NCBI GenBank assembly: GCA_002306055.1 | Contig: DBRR01000003.1 | Span: 1 to 8,175 of the forward strand | Length of the DNA: 8,175 bases | DNA from: Anaerolineaceae bacterium UBA1363 | GTDB lineage: Bacteria; Chloroflexota; Anaerolineae; Anaerolineales; Anaerolineaceae | Direction: 5' to 3' | In this document: positions 6,471 through 8,175 of the stretch, in pieces | Numbering within the stretch: position 1 is the stretch's first letter | How the letters are laid out: each line of letters opens with the position of its first letter | Program-made: the position numbers and the translations under genes | The notes under the pieces: model-generated | Database searches by the model: none | What the model was told of the DNA's origin: nothing | Seen by the model: only the letters and a program-made list of their open reading frames with translations

Positions 6471-7862
6471 TCAATCCTGTGTTTCTTGATGTAGTTGTAG
6501 TTGTTGGGCTTTAATTTCTGACCAGACAACTCTTGCGGCAGCAGCAATAAAGATACTGCCGGTTACGATGATGCCTTTTTGCTTGCCCGCCAGCTTCAAA
6601 GCTTCGGGCAGGGCTTCTTCCATGCGGTGAAAAGCCATCACGGGTTTACCGTAAGGCTCAATTAGATTTTTTAACTCTTCTGCATCGGCTGCCCGTGGGT
6701 GTATGGACTGGCTTGCGACCACCATTTCAACGCGCGGCACAATGAATTTGAGCATCGTGTCAATTTCTTTGTCGGCGGAGGCTCCAAATATCAGGATGAA
6801 CTCCTTACCGGGGAAATATTCGTCGAGCGTTTCGACCAGCCGCTGCATAGAATCACCGTTATGCGCAGAATCAATCACGACTGGTGGTTTACGGCACAGC
6901 AGCTCAAAACGCGCCGGCCAGACTACCTGGCTAAACCCACGCTTCACTGCGCGGCGATTCAGCTTAAAGCCTGCCCGTTTTATTTCATCCAGGGCGGCTA
7001 ATGCCGTCACAGCATTATCCATCTGATGCCGACCCAACAAGGGCAGGTTCAGGTTAAGCTCCTCGCGAGCCAGGCTTTCAGGTTCTCTCGCATTGGGGTT
7101 ATCCGTTCGAAGCACTTGAATTTTTTGATTGACGAGAGAATGCGAGACCTCATGATAGGAAAAGGCATTTTCCACCTGGATGTAAGGGGCTTTTCTCTCA
7201 GTTGCCAGTTTAACGAGCTGCGCCATCGCCTCTTCATGTTGGGGTGCAATCACGACAGGTCTGCCGGGCTTAATGATTCCGCCTTTTTCATAAGCGATTT
7301 CGGTCAAAGTGTTGCCCAGGACTGCCATGTGATCGTAGGAAATGGGTGTGATAACTGAGACAATCGGGTCAACCACATTTGTTGCGTCCAACCTTCCGCC
7401 CAACCCAACTTCCAGCACTGCCAGATCAACTTTTTGCTGCTTAAAATATAAGAATGCCAGGGCTGTGGTTAATTCGAAGGTGGTGGTGTCCTTTACAACC
7501 TCCGTCAATGGGCGCAGTTCATCGGTGAGAGCGACCAGATCTTCTTTGCTGATCCATTGACCATTGATCGTGATGCGTTCCTGGAATTCGACCAGGTGCG
7601 GCGAGGTGTACAATCCAACCTTGTAACCGGCTGCTTGCACAGCAGAGGCGATAAAAGAGGAGGTCGAGCCCTTGCCTTTCGTGCCAGCAACATGCACAGA
7701 TGGAAAGCTTTGCTGTGGATTTCCGAGCAGGTCCATCAGTTTGTTCATCCGGTCCAACTTAAAAAAGCGGTGCGTGTCATCCACATGGCGCTTCATGCTG
7801 AAGTCGACCCAGCTATAAATCCAGTCTAAACTCTGTTGATACTTTTCCTCAAGCGTTTCCAT
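6471..7862 (-). CDS. folC: Folylpolyglutamate synthase / dihydrofolate synthase FolC
   Basis: FolC is an ATP-dependent cytoplasmic ligase of the Mur ligase superfamily. It adds glutamates to reduced folates, retaining them and improving them as cofactors; many bacterial forms also join glutamate to dihydropteroate. Over 463 residues, the expected motifs are in order: P-loop GTKGKGS at 60-66, TSPHL at 86-90, the metal- and nucleotide-binding stretch GLGGRLDATN at 153-162, DHMAVLG at 177-183, EKGGIIK at 192-198, GRHQMDNA at 277-284, WPARFE at 315-320 and the C-terminal-domain DSAHN at 331-335. Length and motifs are normal, so it should be active. Whether it is bifunctional cannot be decided from motifs alone. 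The ATG at 7862 is preceded by only a weak Shine-Dalgarno (GGA, 7871-7869) and a short leader from a clear promoter. It is the first gene of a folC-lon operon; its last codons carry the ribosome-binding site of lon. Confidence 0.96.
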   Translation of the reverse strand: METLEEKYQQSLDWIYSWVDFSMKRHVDDTHRFFKLDRMNKLMDLLGNPQQSFPSVHVAGTKGKGSTSSFIASAVQAAGYKVGLYTSPHLVEFQERITINGQWISKEDLVALTDELRPLTEVVKDTTTFELTTALAFLYFKQQKVDLAVLEVGLGGRLDATNVVDPIVSVITPISYDHMAVLGNTLTEIAYEKGGIIKPGRPVVIAPQHEEAMAQLVKLATERKAPYIQVENAFSYHEVSHSLVNQKIQVLRTDNPNAREPESLAREELNLNLPLLGRHQMDNAVTALAALDEIKRAGFKLNRRAVKRGFSQVVWPARFELLCRKPPVVIDSAHNGDSMQRLVETLDEYFPGKEFILIFGASADKEIDTMLKFIVPRVEMVVASQSIHPRAADAEELKNLIEPYGKPVMAFHRMEEALPEALKLAGKQKGIIVTGSIFIAAAARVVWSEIKAQQLQLHQETQD

Positions 7863-7884
7863 CGACTATCCAATGTAAAAAATA

Positions 7885-7913
7885 ATTATAAACGCTCCAA
7901 GTCAAATTGACAG
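7885..7913 (-). promoter_or_regulatory. Sigma-70-type promoter of folC-lon
   Basis: On the minus strand, CTGTCA (7913-7908, 4/6 to TTGACA), a 17-bp spacer, then a perfect TATAAT (7890-7885). Transcription would start around 7878, leaving a leader of about 16 nt before the folC ATG. The consensus -10 and optimal spacing make this the best promoter in the window. Its -35 lies inside the TGTCAA repeat motif. Confidence 0.7.
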
Positions 7914-7938
7914 GAAATTGTCTTGACAAGAAATTGCC
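7907..7938 (-). repeat. Tandem 16-bp motif overlapping the folC -35
   Basis: On the plus strand, TTGACAGGAAATTGTC (7907-7922) is followed by TTGACAAGAAATTGCC (7923-7938), 14 of 16 bases identical, and then a partial third copy GTTGACAG (7943-7950). Read towards folC this gives CTGTCAA and TTGTCAAGACAAT, the latter containing the perfect dyad TTGTC-AA-GACAA. It resembles the tandem at 3388-3413. An operator is possible but unproven. Confidence 0.5.
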
Positions 7939-7971
7939 TTGCGTTGACAGCCTTCCTCGACCACAAATCCC

Positions 7972-7995
7972 GTAGGGTCGACGCCTGCGTCGACC
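7972..7995 (+). repeat. GTAG-footed palindromic repeat, unit 5 (REP-like)
   Basis: GTAG (7972-7975) abuts a perfect 9-bp stem: GGTCGACGC (7976-7984), loop CT (7985-7986), GCGTCGACC (7987-7995). It shares the architecture of units 2 and 3 with different stem bases; only the loop-closing GC-CT-GC and the outer GG/CC are common. Confidence 0.9.
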
Positions 7996-8076
7996 AAATT
8001 ACAACGAGGAACAGGCAGGCTGTTTAGACAAGTATGATTGTTTACACATTATCCGGGGTGATTATTTACAGGTTAA

Positions 8077-8102
8077 GGGCAGACACAGGGGTCTGCCCCT
8101 AC
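8077..8102 (-). repeat. GTAG-footed palindromic repeat, unit 6 (REP-like, 10-bp stem)
   Basis: GGGCAGACAC (8077-8086), loop AG (8087-8088), GGGTCTGCCC (8089-8098), then CTAC (8099-8102), so GTAG abuts the stem on the minus strand. Nine of ten stem positions pair; the position next to the loop-closing pair is an A.G mismatch, read as C.T on the other strand. Unit 7 has the C.T mismatch at the same place. Confidence 0.85.
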
Positions 8103-8131
8103 GAAAGCCACCTTTACCTCAAACACCAGAT

Positions 8132-8157
8132 GTAGGGGTAACCCCCCGTGGTTACCC
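8132..8157 (+). repeat. GTAG-footed palindromic repeat, unit 7 (REP-like, 10-bp stem)
   Basis: GTAG (8132-8135), GGGTAACCCC (8136-8145), loop CC (8146-8147), GTGGTTACCC (8148-8157). Nine of ten positions pair, with a C.T mismatch at position 9 of the stem, matching unit 6. Units 6 and 7 face each other with CCCCTAC and GTAGGGG inward, 29 nt apart, the same geometry as units 1 and 2. Confidence 0.85.
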
Positions 8158-8175
8158 GTTATATAGCAAACACAA

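Larger units (their letters stand above)
7863..8175. other. 313-bp intergenic edge region with palindrome cluster
   Basis: No open frame here looks like a gene. Next to folC are its promoter and a 16-bp tandem motif. Then follow three well-formed GTAG-footed palindromes at 7972-7995, 8077-8102 and 8132-8157. Between them, 7996-8076 holds AT-rich sequence with one possible decayed unit around GGCAGGC (8013-8019). The region continues beyond the window. Confidence 0.7.

Noticed and set aside
7907..7972. Consensus TTGACA hexamers on the plus strand at 7907, 7923 and 7944, considered as a rightward promoter
   Set aside because: No acceptable -10 box lies 16-18 bp downstream of any of them, and no plus-strand gene follows in the window.
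8009..8026. Possible further palindrome around GGCAGGC between units 5 and 6
   Set aside because: Only the loop-proximal pairs hold, the outer stem is mismatched, and there is no CTAC/GTAG foot, so it cannot be told from chance.

Overview
The window looks like ordinary chromosomal housekeeping DNA from a bacterium of roughly 50% GC. The best guess is Chloroflexota, class Anaerolineae. This rests on three things recognised from memory: the long N-terminal extension of RecG, with its 'LERSKGYQN.AVMGGF' segment; a small SepIVA/DivIVA-like coiled-coil gene following coaD; and intergenic palindromes of the 'GTAGGGG...CCC' type. No 16S rRNA or other decisive marker is present, so the taxonomy is inference.

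Layout. Positions 1-91 are a short leader or the tail of an unseen gene. A plus-strand pair follows: recG (92-2587) and coaD (2587-3105), which share one base. Next is a 384-bp gap (3106-3489) with a cluster of short GTAG-footed palindromes, a 13-bp tandem motif and a promoter. A short plus-strand gene for a SepIVA/DivIVA-like coiled-coil protein occupies 3490-3948. Converging on it, with only 3 bp between the stop codons, is a minus-strand operon transcribed from right to left: folC (7862-6471), then lon (6468-3952), starting 2 bp after the folC stop. The last 313 bp (7863-8175) hold the folC promoter and a second palindrome cluster.

How the genes relate. RecG remodels stalled replication forks and branched DNA. 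CoaD makes dephospho-CoA. The small coiled-coil protein probably acts in envelope growth or septation. FolC adds glutamates to folates and may also make dihydrofolate. Lon degrades misfolded and regulatory proteins. No single pathway joins them; linkage is by transcription and translation coupling (recG/coaD and folC/lon).

I see no defence system, mobile-element gene, tRNA, rRNA or CRISPR array. The signals most worth a second look are non-coding. (1) A family of at least six REP/BIME-like units in both gaps, each with GTAG at the 5' foot of a stem of up to 9-10 bp, a 2-nt loop, and stem sequences that change together so that pairing is kept. (2) An intrinsic terminator for the plus-strand gene written inside the 3' coding end of lon, which accounts for much of Lon's Lys-rich tail. 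(3) A shared YTGTCAAGRCAAT-like dyad placed next to both internal promoters in the same orientation relative to the gene.
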